From Bacteroidetes bacterium UBA7692 (GTDB lineage: Bacteria > Bacteroidota > Bacteroidia > Chitinophagales > LD1), in assembly GCA_002482725.1 (NCBI GenBank), contig DLGO01000044.1, positions 52,905 to 113,654 of the forward strand: a stretch of 60,750 nucleotides of DNA, written 5' to 3'. The notes beneath the pieces are model-generated. The model saw only the letters and a program-made list of their open reading frames with translations, was not told the origin of the DNA and made no database searches. Below, in pieces: positions 43,232 to 51,099 of the stretch; within the stretch, counting starts at the first letter, position 1, and every line of letters starts with the position of its first letter. The position numbers and the translations under genes were made by a program.

Positions 43232-44650
43232 GTGAATAGTCTTTTTGAATGGCCCAAAAATAGAAAATCAACTAACGTGCGCGCTTTTGTTTTATTGTGG
43301 ATAGTTTTTAGTGTAGCATTTTGCCCCGAAGTAAAGGCCGGCACGGGATATACTGTGCGCACTGTAGTGCTGGATGCGGGGCATGGGGGCAAGGATCCCG
43401 GGGCAATAGGCCTGAATAAGACACGTGAGAAGGACGTGGCCCTGGCAGTAGTACTGGAACTGGGAAAGAAGATAAAAGAAGCCTACCCGGAAGTTAAAAT
43501 CGTGTATACCCGTAGTACGGACGTTTTTATACCACTGGTGGAGCGGGCGAATATTGCGAACAGGAATAAGGCAGACCTGTTTATATCTGTACACTGCAAT
43601 AGTGCTGCCAACCGCACGGCATATGGAAGCAGCACCTATGTGCTGGGATTGCATAAGGCAGAGGATAACCTGGATGTGGCGAAACGTGAGAATGCTGTAA
43701 TAGAACTGGAGGATAACGTAGAAAAGAACTATGACTTTAATCCAAACTCGATAGAGGGGCATATAATAATGAGCACAAAGCAGAATGCTTTTCTGGAGCA
43801 GAGCATCAGCATAGCTGCTAAGATAGAGAATGAACTGGAGGGTAAGGAGAATAGGAATAGCAGGGGTGTAAAGCAAGCTGGTTTTTTTGTATTGTACCAG
43901 ACATCGATGCCATCTCTGTTGGCCGAGATAGGTTTTGTATCCAATCCAACAGAAGAGATGTTTCTGGCATCCGACGATGGACAGGATCATATTTCGGGTG
44001 CGCTTTTCCGGGCTTTTTCGACATATAAGTCAGAGATGGAAGGCAAAGGAAAACCTACGCCTGCTCCGCCGGAGGTATTGGAGAAAGGATTGGAAAAGGC
44101 TGTAGCAAAACTGCAGGAAGATACCGAGCCTACCAGAAGCAATGAGCCACCTAAGAAGGCGGTGACAGCGAACGAAACGGAAAAGATAAATACAGCAAAG
44201 GTATCTAAGCCTGCACCTGTGGTAGTAAAGGATACAGTAAAAGTACCTGCACCTAAGCCGGCGAGCCCTAAGCCTGCACCTACACCAGTGCCGGCAAAGC
44301 CTGTGGTAGCAGAAGAAAAGAAGGTTGCTGAACCGGTGAAACCTGCCCCGCCAAAAGAGGAGGTGATGGCGGCCGGGATTATTTTCCGGATACAATTGTT
44401 TGCCTCTGCTAAGCCGGTTTCTGCCTACCCTGAACTGGGAAGGGTATTTGGCGTGGATAATGTGAAGATCGAAAAACTGCCGAATAGCAATATAAGCAGG
44501 TATATGATAGGGGATTATGAATCATACAACCAGGCGGAGAAGCTGATAGCTAAGGCCGAGGCCCAGGGCTATACAGGTGCATTTGTAATAGCCTACCGCA
44601 ATGGAATACGGCTGGATGTGAATGAAACAAAAGCCTTGCGCAATAAATAA
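43232..44650 (+). CDS. N-acetylmuramoyl-L-alanine amidase (amidase_3) with SPOR-like tail
   Basis: Zinc amidase that cleaves the glycan-peptide bond of peptidoglycan. After a signal peptide (about 17-36) come VVLDAGHGGKDPGAIG (H51), REKDV (E66), DLFISVHCNSA (H121) and LAEIGFVSNPTEEMFL (E232), all expected metal and catalytic residues. Residues ~270-385 are a long K/P/A/V-rich linker, and the last ~75 residues (IIFRIQLFASAKPV ... GYTGAFVIAYRNG) look like a SPOR septal peptidoglycan-binding domain. The start is a GTG at 43232, or a GTG at 43277 if translation begins at the signal peptide. It is 49 bases from the divergent lptD start and six bases upstream of the NamZ-like gene. Confidence 0.93.
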   Translation: MNSLFEWPKNRKSTNVRAFVLLWIVFSVAFCPEVKAGTGYTVRTVVLDAGHGGKDPGAIGLNKTREKDVALAVVLELGKKIKEAYPEVKIVYTRSTDVFIPLVERANIANRNKADLFISVHCNSAANRTAYGSSTYVLGLHKAEDNLDVAKRENAVIELEDNVEKNYDFNPNSIEGHIIMSTKQNAFLEQSISIAAKIENELEGKENRNSRGVKQAGFFVLYQTSMPSLLAEIGFVSNPTEEMFLASDDGQDHISGALFRAFSTYKSEMEGKGKPTPAPPEVLEKGLEKAVAKLQEDTEPTRSNEPPKKAVTANETEKINTAKVSKPAPVVVKDTVKVPAPKPASPKPAPTPVPAKPVVAEEKKVAEPVKPAPPKEEVMAAGIIFRIQLFASAKPVSAYPELGRVFGVDNVKIEKLPNSNISRYMIGDYESYNQAEKLIAKAEAQGYTGAFVIAYRNGIRLDVNETKALRNK

Positions 44651-44656
44651 TACTAT

Positions 44657-45865
44657 ATGAAATGTACCAAATACCTAATAGCAATAGCGGTTGTTATTGC
44701 GATGATTTCGTGTAAAGCAGCAGGTAAGAAAGAAGAAATAAAGGTGGTTGCGGTAGCAAGCACGCTGCGGGTTGGAGCTTCCAGATTGGCAGAGTACCTG
44801 CCCATGATAAGGGATAAGCAGGTGGCCCTGATGGTAAACCAAACATCGATGATAGGGGACCGCCACCTGGTGGATACACTAAAGGCGCTTGGGGTGGACA
44901 TTAAGGTGATACTGGCACCTGAGCATGGTTTCCGGGGTACGGCAGATGCTGGTGAGCATATAGCTGACGGCAAGGATGCGCGTACGGGAATACCTGTTAA
45001 ATCGCTATATGGCAGCAAGGTAAAGCCAAGTGTGCAGGACCTGGATGGCATACAGGTGGTTATATTCGACATTCAGGATGTAGGTGTGAGGTTCTATACG
45101 TACATATCCTCGCTGCACTACCTGATGGAAGCATGCGCAGAGCAAGGCAAAGACCTGATAGTGCTTGACAGGCCAAACCCAAATATACACAGGGTAGATG
45201 GTCCTGTGCTGAAGAAGGGGTTTACCTCATTTATAGGTGTAGACCCTATACCCGTGCTGCATGGCCTTACAATAGGTGAGTATGCAACTATGGCAAATGG
45301 AGAAAGGTGGTTGAAAGATAGTGTTAAGTGCAATCTGAAAGTAATTACTTGCGCCAACTATACACGCACAACGCCATATAACCTGCCTGTAAATCCATCA
45401 CCCAACCTAAAGACGAGCAGGGCTATTTATTTGTATCCCTCCATCTGCTTTTTTGAAGGAACAAATGTGAGCGTGGGCAGGGGAACACTTTATCCGTTTG
45501 AGATAATAGGTTCATCCTATATTGATTCAGGTTCTTTCAAATTTAGCCCGATAGCAATGCCGGGAGCTACGGTGCCGCCGCTAATAAACGAGCTATGCAG
45601 GGGATATGACCTGCGCAAACCAACAACCGAATTTGGTGAAGAGGGGGATGCGCTGAACCTGAACTATTTGTTAAGAATGTATAGCCTGTTCAGAATTAAG
45701 AGCAAGTTCTTTTTGGACAATAATTTTATCGATAAGCTTTATGGTTCTGATGCATTGCGATTGATGGTGCAGCAAGGCAAAACCGCTGATGAGATAAGAA
45801 AGACCTGGCAAGCAGATCTGAATCAGTTTATGGAAAAAAGAAAGGCTTACCTGTTATACAAGTAA
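44657..45865 (+). CDS. DUF1343 / exo-beta-N-acetylmuramidase (NamZ) family lipoprotein
   Basis: NamZ-type enzymes remove terminal N-acetylmuramic acid from peptidoglycan glycan chains, feeding MurNAc salvage. The N-terminus is a lipobox (AMISC). Family signatures are VALMVNQTSMIGDRHLVD, ILAPEHGFRGTADAGEH, VVIFDIQDVGVRFYTYISSLHYL and PIPVLHGLTIGEYATMANGE. The C-terminal half carries NPSPNLKTSRAIYLYPSICFFEGTNVSVGRGT. Length (402 aa) is normal. It follows the amidase gene by six bases, so the pair forms a peptidoglycan-degrading operon: the amidase strips peptides and NamZ trims naked glycan. Confidence 0.93.
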   Translation: MKCTKYLIAIAVVIAMISCKAAGKKEEIKVVAVASTLRVGASRLAEYLPMIRDKQVALMVNQTSMIGDRHLVDTLKALGVDIKVILAPEHGFRGTADAGEHIADGKDARTGIPVKSLYGSKVKPSVQDLDGIQVVIFDIQDVGVRFYTYISSLHYLMEACAEQGKDLIVLDRPNPNIHRVDGPVLKKGFTSFIGVDPIPVLHGLTIGEYATMANGERWLKDSVKCNLKVITCANYTRTTPYNLPVNPSPNLKTSRAIYLYPSICFFEGTNVSVGRGTLYPFEIIGSSYIDSGSFKFSPIAMPGATVPPLINELCRGYDLRKPTTEFGEEGDALNLNYLLRMYSLFRIKSKFFLDNNFIDKLYGSDALRLMVQQGKTADEIRKTWQADLNQFMEKRKAYLLYK

Positions 45866-45871
45866 GCCTTT
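45841..45871. terminator. Terminator overlapping the end of the NamZ gene
   Basis: An AAAGGCTTAC / GTAAGCCTTT stem whose left arm lies within the last codons of the NamZ-like gene. It probably serves this gene and possibly the convergent 45900 gene. Confidence 0.6.
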
Positions 45872-45899
45872 CGGAAAATTCAGTTGTGATATCTTCTTC

Positions 45900-46961
45900 T
45901 TAAAAAGAAGGTGTGATAGTGGTGTTTTTTGATTTTTTGGTCTTCACCTCGAAGCTCACTATTACTCCTATGGCAAGACCAACACTACTAAAGGGCGCTG
46001 AACGGCCTAGTTCCTGGCGAGGCTTGTTTTCATTAACCTGGTTGGCACCCGGCGGGTTTGTTCCACGTGTTTTACCTACTTCAGTTGTGTTGCTGTTGGG
46101 CGTTAGTACGTCTACAAATTCCACTTCCTTGCTGTAAGTGGTTAAAGTTGAGCCTCCGCCAAGGCCTGCGTTTGAGAGGAAGCCATTTTCTGCAAGATAA
46201 TCAGCATTATTTTCCACCCCGCCTTTGGTAATAGATGAGTTATATTTGGTAATAGTGGTTTTGGCTCCGCGCACCTGCAGGTACTGGCCTGTTAACACTG
46301 CAAATACCTGTACCATTTTATGTGGCTGGTATGAGAGACCAGCCTGAAAGTTAAGGCCGATAGAAAATTTAGACTGTGTGGCAACGCTCAGGTCAACTTT
46401 GGTTTGCCCCAGGAAAGAATTTGGAGCATCTATTGTAATGTCATGCGTGGTTTTACCTGCTAACGGAATTGCAAGGCCTACCCTGGCTATAGGTGCCAAT
46501 TTCCATTCGGGCTTTGCAGCACGTATAAATATACCGGGCATAAAGCTTAAGCCTACTGTTTTTGTTTTAGTATCTATGGTTGCGCCATCACCTAATATAG
46601 TGTTTTTATCAGTTCGTACCGATGATGTAATATTGGAGCCAAATAATCCTGTGAAGCCCAGTTCCACACCAAAATAAGGATTTACCATATAGCCTACTGC
46701 AAAACTGACATTTGCCCCTTGGGAATAGGATCCGCGTACCGGGGTTTTGGTAAGTGATGTGTCCGTTTCTATCCTGTTGGACATATCTATGATGCTGCTG
46801 TAAGCAGGATCCGGATTTGATCCGGGTTCGAAGGTTGTTATGGGTTGGGTTTTGATAAAGCCCGGCCAGGCATAGCCTGCATCTGCCTTCACATAAATAC
46901 TTTGGGCACCGGCACTGCCCACAATGCCGGCAAACAATGCCGAGAGTAGCAATTTTTTCAT
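45900..46961 (-). CDS. Outer membrane beta-barrel protein (353 aa)
   Basis: A signal peptide (about 1-20, ending GAQS) is followed by alternating amphipathic strands typical of small OMP barrels: VSFAVGYMVNPYFGVELGFTGLFGS, IFIRAAKPEWKLAPIARVGLAIPL, FSIGLNFQAGLSYQPHKMVQVFAVL. The C-terminus continues with VGLAIGVIVSFEVKTKK before a short KNTTITPSF tail. A glycine/serine-rich extracellular-loop-like stretch lies near 245-320. It resembles PorT- or OmpW-class barrels in outline, but I do not recognise the family. It is expressed alone on this strand. Confidence 0.8.
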   Translation of the reverse strand: MKKLLLSALFAGIVGSAGAQSIYVKADAGYAWPGFIKTQPITTFEPGSNPDPAYSSIIDMSNRIETDTSLTKTPVRGSYSQGANVSFAVGYMVNPYFGVELGFTGLFGSNITSSVRTDKNTILGDGATIDTKTKTVGLSFMPGIFIRAAKPEWKLAPIARVGLAIPLAGKTTHDITIDAPNSFLGQTKVDLSVATQSKFSIGLNFQAGLSYQPHKMVQVFAVLTGQYLQVRGAKTTITKYNSSITKGGVENNADYLAENGFLSNAGLGGGSTLTTYSKEVEFVDVLTPNSNTTEVGKTRGTNPPGANQVNENKPRQELGRSAPFSSVGLAIGVIVSFEVKTKKSKNTTITPSF

Positions 46962-47121
46962 ATAAAAAGTTTTTCTGTTTGATTAATACTTGACAAAGGC
47001 AAGTTAGTATTTTTAATGAAATACTTAAAACTTCAATGTGTGTGTGAAAAATAAAATAGCCTTGAAAATGCGTGATTTATAAGTCATCTGCACTTGATTT
47101 AGAATTTTTACCAAACAAACG

Positions 47122-47151
47122 TTTGGGAAACTCGTTAATGTTTTATCTTTA
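47122..47151 (+). promoter_or_regulatory. Candidate promoter of the acyl-CoA dehydrogenase gene
   Basis: TTTG at 47122-47125, an 18-base spacer and TATCTTTA at 47144-47151, one base from TAnnTTTG. Leader about 20 bases. The rest of the 46962-47177 gap is AT-rich with no other feature. Confidence 0.6.
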
Positions 47152-47177
47152 CAATAGTTTTAAATATAACAACAAAT

Positions 47178-48974
47178 ATGTCTACTACAACACAGAGTAA
47201 AACAGTGCTTCGCGGTGGTGAATTTTTGATAAAAGAATCAACAGCAGCCGACATCTTTACCAAAGATGAGTTGAGCGAAGAACAATTGATGATGGCTAAA
47301 ACAGCCGAAGACTTTATTACACAAAAAGTGCTTCCAAACGTTCAGAAAATTGACAAGCAAGACCATGAACTAGTACAGAACCTGTTGGTGGAAAGCGGTG
47401 AGCTTGGACTTTTGGGTTCTTCTATACCAGAGCAATACGGTGGTATGGAGGTTGACTTCAACACAGATTCAGCTATCAACGAAGAAATTGGTAAAGGGCA
47501 CTCTTTCAGTGTAGCTTTTGCGGCGCATACCGGTATCGGTACATTGCCAATCCTGTACTTTGGTACAGAGGAGCAAAAAAACACTTACCTGCCTGGTCTT
47601 GTAAGCGGAGCTTTGAAAGCAGCCTATTGCCTTACCGAGCCCGGTAGCGGATCGGATGCATTGGGTGCTAAAACCAAAGCAGTACTTAGCGAAGATGGAA
47701 AAGAATATATACTGAATGGTCAAAAAATGTGGATCACCAACGGTGGTTTCGCAGACATATTCACTGTATTTGCTAAAATAGATGGTGAAAAATTCACCGG
47801 CTTTATAGTAGATGCTAAAAGCGAAGGCATAAGCCTTGGTAGCGAAGAAGATAAATTGGGTATAAAAGGTTCTTCTACCCGCCAGGTGTTCTTCAATAAC
47901 GTAAAAGTGCCTGTAGGCAACGTGTTGGGCGAAATAGGCAAAGGCCACAAAATAGCATTCAACGTGTTGAATATCGGCCGTTACAAGCTATGTGCGTTAA
48001 CAATGGGTGGTGCTAAAATGGGTGCTACTACGGCTATTAAGTATGCTAACGAGCGTATCCAGTTCAACGTGCCTATTTCATCTTTTGGTGCTATCAAGCA
48101 CAAACTAGCTGAAATGGCTGTTAAGATATATGCTACGGAGAGCGCTTGCTACCGTGCATCGGGCCTTATCAATGATATGATCGTAGACCTTGCTTCTAAA
48201 GGCAAAGATAAAGTAGAAGCTAAATTGATAGCTGCAGAAGAGTATTCTATAGAGTGCGCTATATTGAAAGTATTGGGTTCTGAGACTTTGGATTATGTAG
48301 TAGACGAGGCCGTTCAGGTGTTCGGTGGTACAGGATTCAGCGAGGAGTACCCTGTGGCACGCGCTTACCGCGATAGCCGTATCAACAGGATATTTGAAGG
48401 TACAAACGAAATCAACCGCTTGCTTAGTGTAGGTATGTTGGTGAAAAAAGCGTTGAAAGGCGAATTGGATATTCTTACCCCTGCTATGGCAGTACAGAAA
48501 GAATTGATGAGCGTGCCTGATTTCGGTTCTGACGAAGAGGGCGACTTCTTTGCAGCAGAGAAAAAAGCTATTAAACAGGCTAAAAAAGCAATTTTGATGA
48601 CTGCAGGTGCAGGCGTTCAGAAATTCCAGCAGGCTTTTGACAAAGAGCAGGAAATAATAATGAACATAGCAGACATGCTATTGGAAGTATATACTGCAGA
48701 GTCTGTATTGCTACGTGCCGAGAAAGTATTGGGCGTGAAAGGTGAAGCAGGAGCTTCTCTACAGATAGACCTTGCTAAAGTGTACCTGAGCGATGCTTTG
48801 GAGCGTATTAACCTAAGCGGAAAGCACGCAATTGCGGCCTTTACCCATGGCGATACACAAAAAGTAATGTTGATGGGCTTGAAACGCTTTACCAAGTATG
48901 AGGCTTACAACACCATAGCAGCCCGCAGAAGGATTGCTGACAAGCTGATCGAAGACAATGCTTACACATTCTAA
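47178..48974 (+). CDS. Long-form acyl-CoA dehydrogenase family protein (598 aa)
   Basis: FAD-dependent flavoprotein that oxidises acyl-CoA to enoyl-CoA in beta-oxidation. Landmarks: LGLLGSSIPEQYGG, YCLTEPGSGSDALGAKTKA, KMWITNGGFADIFTVFAK, and FGGTGFSEEYPVARAYRDSRINRIFEGTNEINRLL around residue 400, which includes the region of the usual catalytic glutamate. After the classic ~420-residue core it has an extra helical ~175-residue C-terminal region (from about 430), as in the long bacterial/VLCAD-like forms that may form a larger fatty-acid-metabolism complex. Single gene with its own promoter and strong terminator. Confidence 0.93.
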   Translation: MSTTTQSKTVLRGGEFLIKESTAADIFTKDELSEEQLMMAKTAEDFITQKVLPNVQKIDKQDHELVQNLLVESGELGLLGSSIPEQYGGMEVDFNTDSAINEEIGKGHSFSVAFAAHTGIGTLPILYFGTEEQKNTYLPGLVSGALKAAYCLTEPGSGSDALGAKTKAVLSEDGKEYILNGQKMWITNGGFADIFTVFAKIDGEKFTGFIVDAKSEGISLGSEEDKLGIKGSSTRQVFFNNVKVPVGNVLGEIGKGHKIAFNVLNIGRYKLCALTMGGAKMGATTAIKYANERIQFNVPISSFGAIKHKLAEMAVKIYATESACYRASGLINDMIVDLASKGKDKVEAKLIAAEEYSIECAILKVLGSETLDYVVDEAVQVFGGTGFSEEYPVARAYRDSRINRIFEGTNEINRLLSVGMLVKKALKGELDILTPAMAVQKELMSVPDFGSDEEGDFFAAEKKAIKQAKKAILMTAGAGVQKFQQAFDKEQEIIMNIADMLLEVYTAESVLLRAEKVLGVKGEAGASLQIDLAKVYLSDALERINLSGKHAIAAFTHGDTQKVMLMGLKRFTKYEAYNTIAARRRIADKLIEDNAYTF

Positions 48975-48994
48975 TAAGTGGCTGTAAGAAGCTT

Positions 48995-49031
48995 AAAAGC
49001 CCTTTAGCGGATTCGCTAAAGGGCTTTTTTT
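48995..49031 (+). terminator. Strong terminator after the acyl-CoA dehydrogenase gene
   Basis: Perfect ~15-bp stem (AAAAGCCCTTTAGCG with its complement) around a GATT loop and eight Ts, 20 bases after the stop. The region 49032-49140 behind it shows no gene or other structure. Confidence 0.92.
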
Positions 49032-49140
49032 ATGCCCATGATTGTAAGTGGAGGCAAATTTATATCTGGGCTTGCCAATGAAGGCCTGTAATGCTTGAAA
49101 TAGATAGAGCGGAAAGGTCAGCAGGTAATATGCCTAAAAT

Positions 49141-49178
49141 AAAAAAGTCCCGAAGGAATAATCTTTCGGGACTTTTTT
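49141..49178 (-). terminator. Strong terminator after the 49206-49403 gene
   Basis: A stem (AAAAAAGTCCCGAA with its complement TTCGGGACTTTTTT) around a short loop, 28 bases after the stop on the minus strand. The perfect pairing and T-run support real expression of the tiny gene. Confidence 0.88.
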
Positions 49179-49205
49179 ATTTAGCTCGGTTAAGAGCTTC
49201 GCTGA

Positions 49206-49403
49206 TTACTTAGCAGCTACTGTGTCAGTTGTTACTGTAGTAGTAGTAGTAACTGAATCAGTTACTGCTGGAGTTTCAACAACCGGCTCTGTTACTACAG
49301 ATGTAGTGTCAACAGATGTTCCTTCACCTTCAGCAGGTTTGTTGTTACAAGAAACCAAAGCTAGAGTAGCTACAGCAACGAATGCGAAAAATACTTTTTT
49401 CAT
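49206..49403 (-). CDS. Tiny threonine/valine-rich lipoprotein (65 aa)
   Basis: The N-terminus (MKKVFFAFVAVATLALVSCNN) is a textbook lipoprotein signal with lipobox LVSC; the cysteine is residue 19. The remaining 46 residues are low complexity: acidic and rich in Thr, Val, Pro and Ala (SVVTEPVVETPAVTDSVTT). No domain is recognised, and such a tail is probably unstructured. Gene reality is supported by a candidate promoter (49450-49457), a strong terminator and a proper lipoprotein signal, which a chance frame would rarely have. Small abundant lipoproteins of this kind are common in Bacteroidota envelopes; function unknown. Confidence 0.75.
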   Translation of the reverse strand: MKKVFFAFVAVATLALVSCNNKPAEGEGTSVDTTSVVTEPVVETPAVTDSVTTTTTVTTDTVAAK

Positions 49404-49449
49404 TTGTTTTTAATTTTTTTAATTAACTAGGTTTAAATAATTGGACGGG

Positions 49450-49457
49450 CGAAAGTA
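49450..49457 (-). promoter_or_regulatory. Candidate -7 box for the tiny lipoprotein gene
   Basis: TACTTTCG on the minus strand, identical to the -7 box upstream of 10622. The -33 element is weak. Leader to the ATG is about 40 bases. Confidence 0.4.
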
Positions 49458-49498
49458 AAGGTTCAAAATGAAAAACCATAATTTTTCCAAAATATTTT

Positions 49499-50809
49499 TT
49501 ACTTTTCTCTAAAGAATATGTTTACAGGTACGCCGGTAAATATAAAGTTCTCTCTTAATTTGTTCTCCAAATACTGTTTGTACGACTCGCGGATGTACTT
49601 CGGGTGATTGGTGAAAAAAGCGAAACTTGGCGTGGCAGTAGGCAATTGGGTAACGTACTTGATAGTTATCAGTTTCCCGTTGCTTGGTGGCGGGCCGAAT
49701 TTCTCTATCACCTTGCCCATGATCTCGTTCAATTGAGAGGTTGGAATTTTTTTGGTAATGTTTTGGTAAACCTTCTGTACTTCCTCCAGAATCTTGAAAA
49801 TTCTTTGTTTTTCGAGTACGGAGGTGAAGATAATTGGAATGTCATTGAATGGAGCAAGCTTTGCTTTTATGTTTTGCTCGAAATCCCTCATGGTATTGGT
49901 CTCTTTCTGCAGTAGATCCCACTTGTTTACTACCAATATGATACCACGGTGTTTCTTTACCGCCATACGGTATATAGTAAGATCCTGCTGGCTGATGCCC
50001 TGAACGGCATCTATAACTATAATAGCAATGTTGGACTCGTCCAATGCTTTAACCGCGCGTATAACAGAGTAAAACTCCAGGTTTTCGTGCACTTTGGTTC
50101 TTTTACGTATGCCGGCCGTATCTATCAGCAGCATTTCCATATCGAACTTCTTGTAATGTGTATGTACTGTATCACGCGTGGTGCCTGCTATAGGGGTTAC
50201 TACGTTGCGCTCTTCGCCCAATAATGCGTTTACCAATGAAGACTTACCTACGTTTGGTTGGCCTATGATACATACTTTAGGTATGTTTTCAAGGTCAGGA
50301 GCCTGTGATACGTTTTCCGGTATCAACTCTACTACGGCATCCAGCAACTCGCCGGTACCGCTACCTGTAATACCTGAGATATTGAATACTGTGTTGATTC
50401 CCAGGCTATAAAACTCTGCGGTCATGTATTCGCGCTTAGAGTTGTCTACCTTATTTACTATCAGGAATACCGGTTTTTTGGAACGGCGTAGCAGGTTTGC
50501 AAACTCATCGTCCAAGTCGGTGATACCACAGGTAACGTCTACCACGAACAGCAGCAGGGATGCTTCTTCCATGGCGATAAGTACCTGTTCGCGGATATGT
50601 TTTTCGAAAACATCTTCGCTGCGTGGTACAAAACCACCTGTATCTATAACGTTGAATTGCTTGCCACCCCAATCGCACTCACCATATATACGGTCCCGGG
50701 TTACACCGCTTACGTCGTCGGTTATAGATTTCATTTCGCCTATCAGACGATTAAATAGCGTTGACTTGCCGACATTTGGCCTACCAACAATTGCAATTGT
50801 AAAACTCAC
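49499..50809 (-). CDS. der: Ribosome-biogenesis GTPase Der (EngA)
   Basis: Der has two tandem GTPase domains and assists late 50S maturation. The first domain has GRPNVGKS (9-16), DTGG (56-59) and NKVD (119-122); the second GQPNVGKS (183-190), DTAG and NKWD. The C-terminal KH-like domain is present (VTQLPTATPSFAFFTNHPKYI ... GVPVNIFFREK). Length 436 aa is typical. The start is a GTG at 50809; the family normally begins with a short strand directly before the first P-loop, as here. It is transcribed toward the tiny lipoprotein gene but separated by 95 bases without an obvious terminator. Confidence 0.97.
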   Translation of the reverse strand: MSFTIAIVGRPNVGKSTLFNRLIGEMKSITDDVSGVTRDRIYGECDWGGKQFNVIDTGGFVPRSEDVFEKHIREQVLIAMEEASLLLFVVDVTCGITDLDDEFANLLRRSKKPVFLIVNKVDNSKREYMTAEFYSLGINTVFNISGITGSGTGELLDAVVELIPENVSQAPDLENIPKVCIIGQPNVGKSSLVNALLGEERNVVTPIAGTTRDTVHTHYKKFDMEMLLIDTAGIRKRTKVHENLEFYSVIRAVKALDESNIAIIVIDAVQGISQQDLTIYRMAVKKHRGIILVVNKWDLLQKETNTMRDFEQNIKAKLAPFNDIPIIFTSVLEKQRIFKILEEVQKVYQNITKKIPTSQLNEIMGKVIEKFGPPPSNGKLITIKYVTQLPTATPSFAFFTNHPKYIRESYKQYLENKLRENFIFTGVPVNIFFREK

Positions 50810-51099
50810 CTTAATCTCTTTTTATTTAATGCAGGAAGCCTGAAATAATCCAATAACCTTTTGACAGGATATATGAAAATGGCTTCCATAATACCGTGCA
50901 AAGGAAAGGAAATAATGCGGGAAACCCTTTTTTATTAATCTGTTACTCCTTTTTGGTCATGCTGTAAGCCACATATATCTGTGGTTTTGTATCTGTGCTC
51001 CGAACGCAGTTTTGGCATAATTGTTTACAATAGTTTAATGTTGGCGCAAACATGCGGTAAGACTGTGTGGGGTCTTTTGCGGCACACAAAAAATAGATT
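50810..51099. other. Intergenic region between der and the 51100 gene (290 b)
   Basis: Divergent intergenic region carrying the promoters of der (minus) and the beta-helix protein (plus). No small gene, RNA fold or conserved repeat was recognised. An open frame on the minus strand here overlaps the start of the 51100 gene and shows no protein character. Confidence 0.5.

Noticed and set aside
43183..43392. ATG at the extreme 5' end of the lptD frame
   Set aside because: The extension overlaps the amidase gene and encodes no signal peptide; a GTG at 43182 directly precedes a good signal.
43292..44395. Long minus-strand frames (232 and 121 codons) inside the amidase gene
   Set aside because: The amidase shows all catalytic motifs; the antisense frames are low-complexity (Arg/Cys-rich opposite the Lys/Pro linker).
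49239..49260. GTA/TAG-type triplet tract as a repeat
   Set aside because: It is simply the Thr/Val codons of the tiny lipoprotein tail and is too short to count as a separate repeat.
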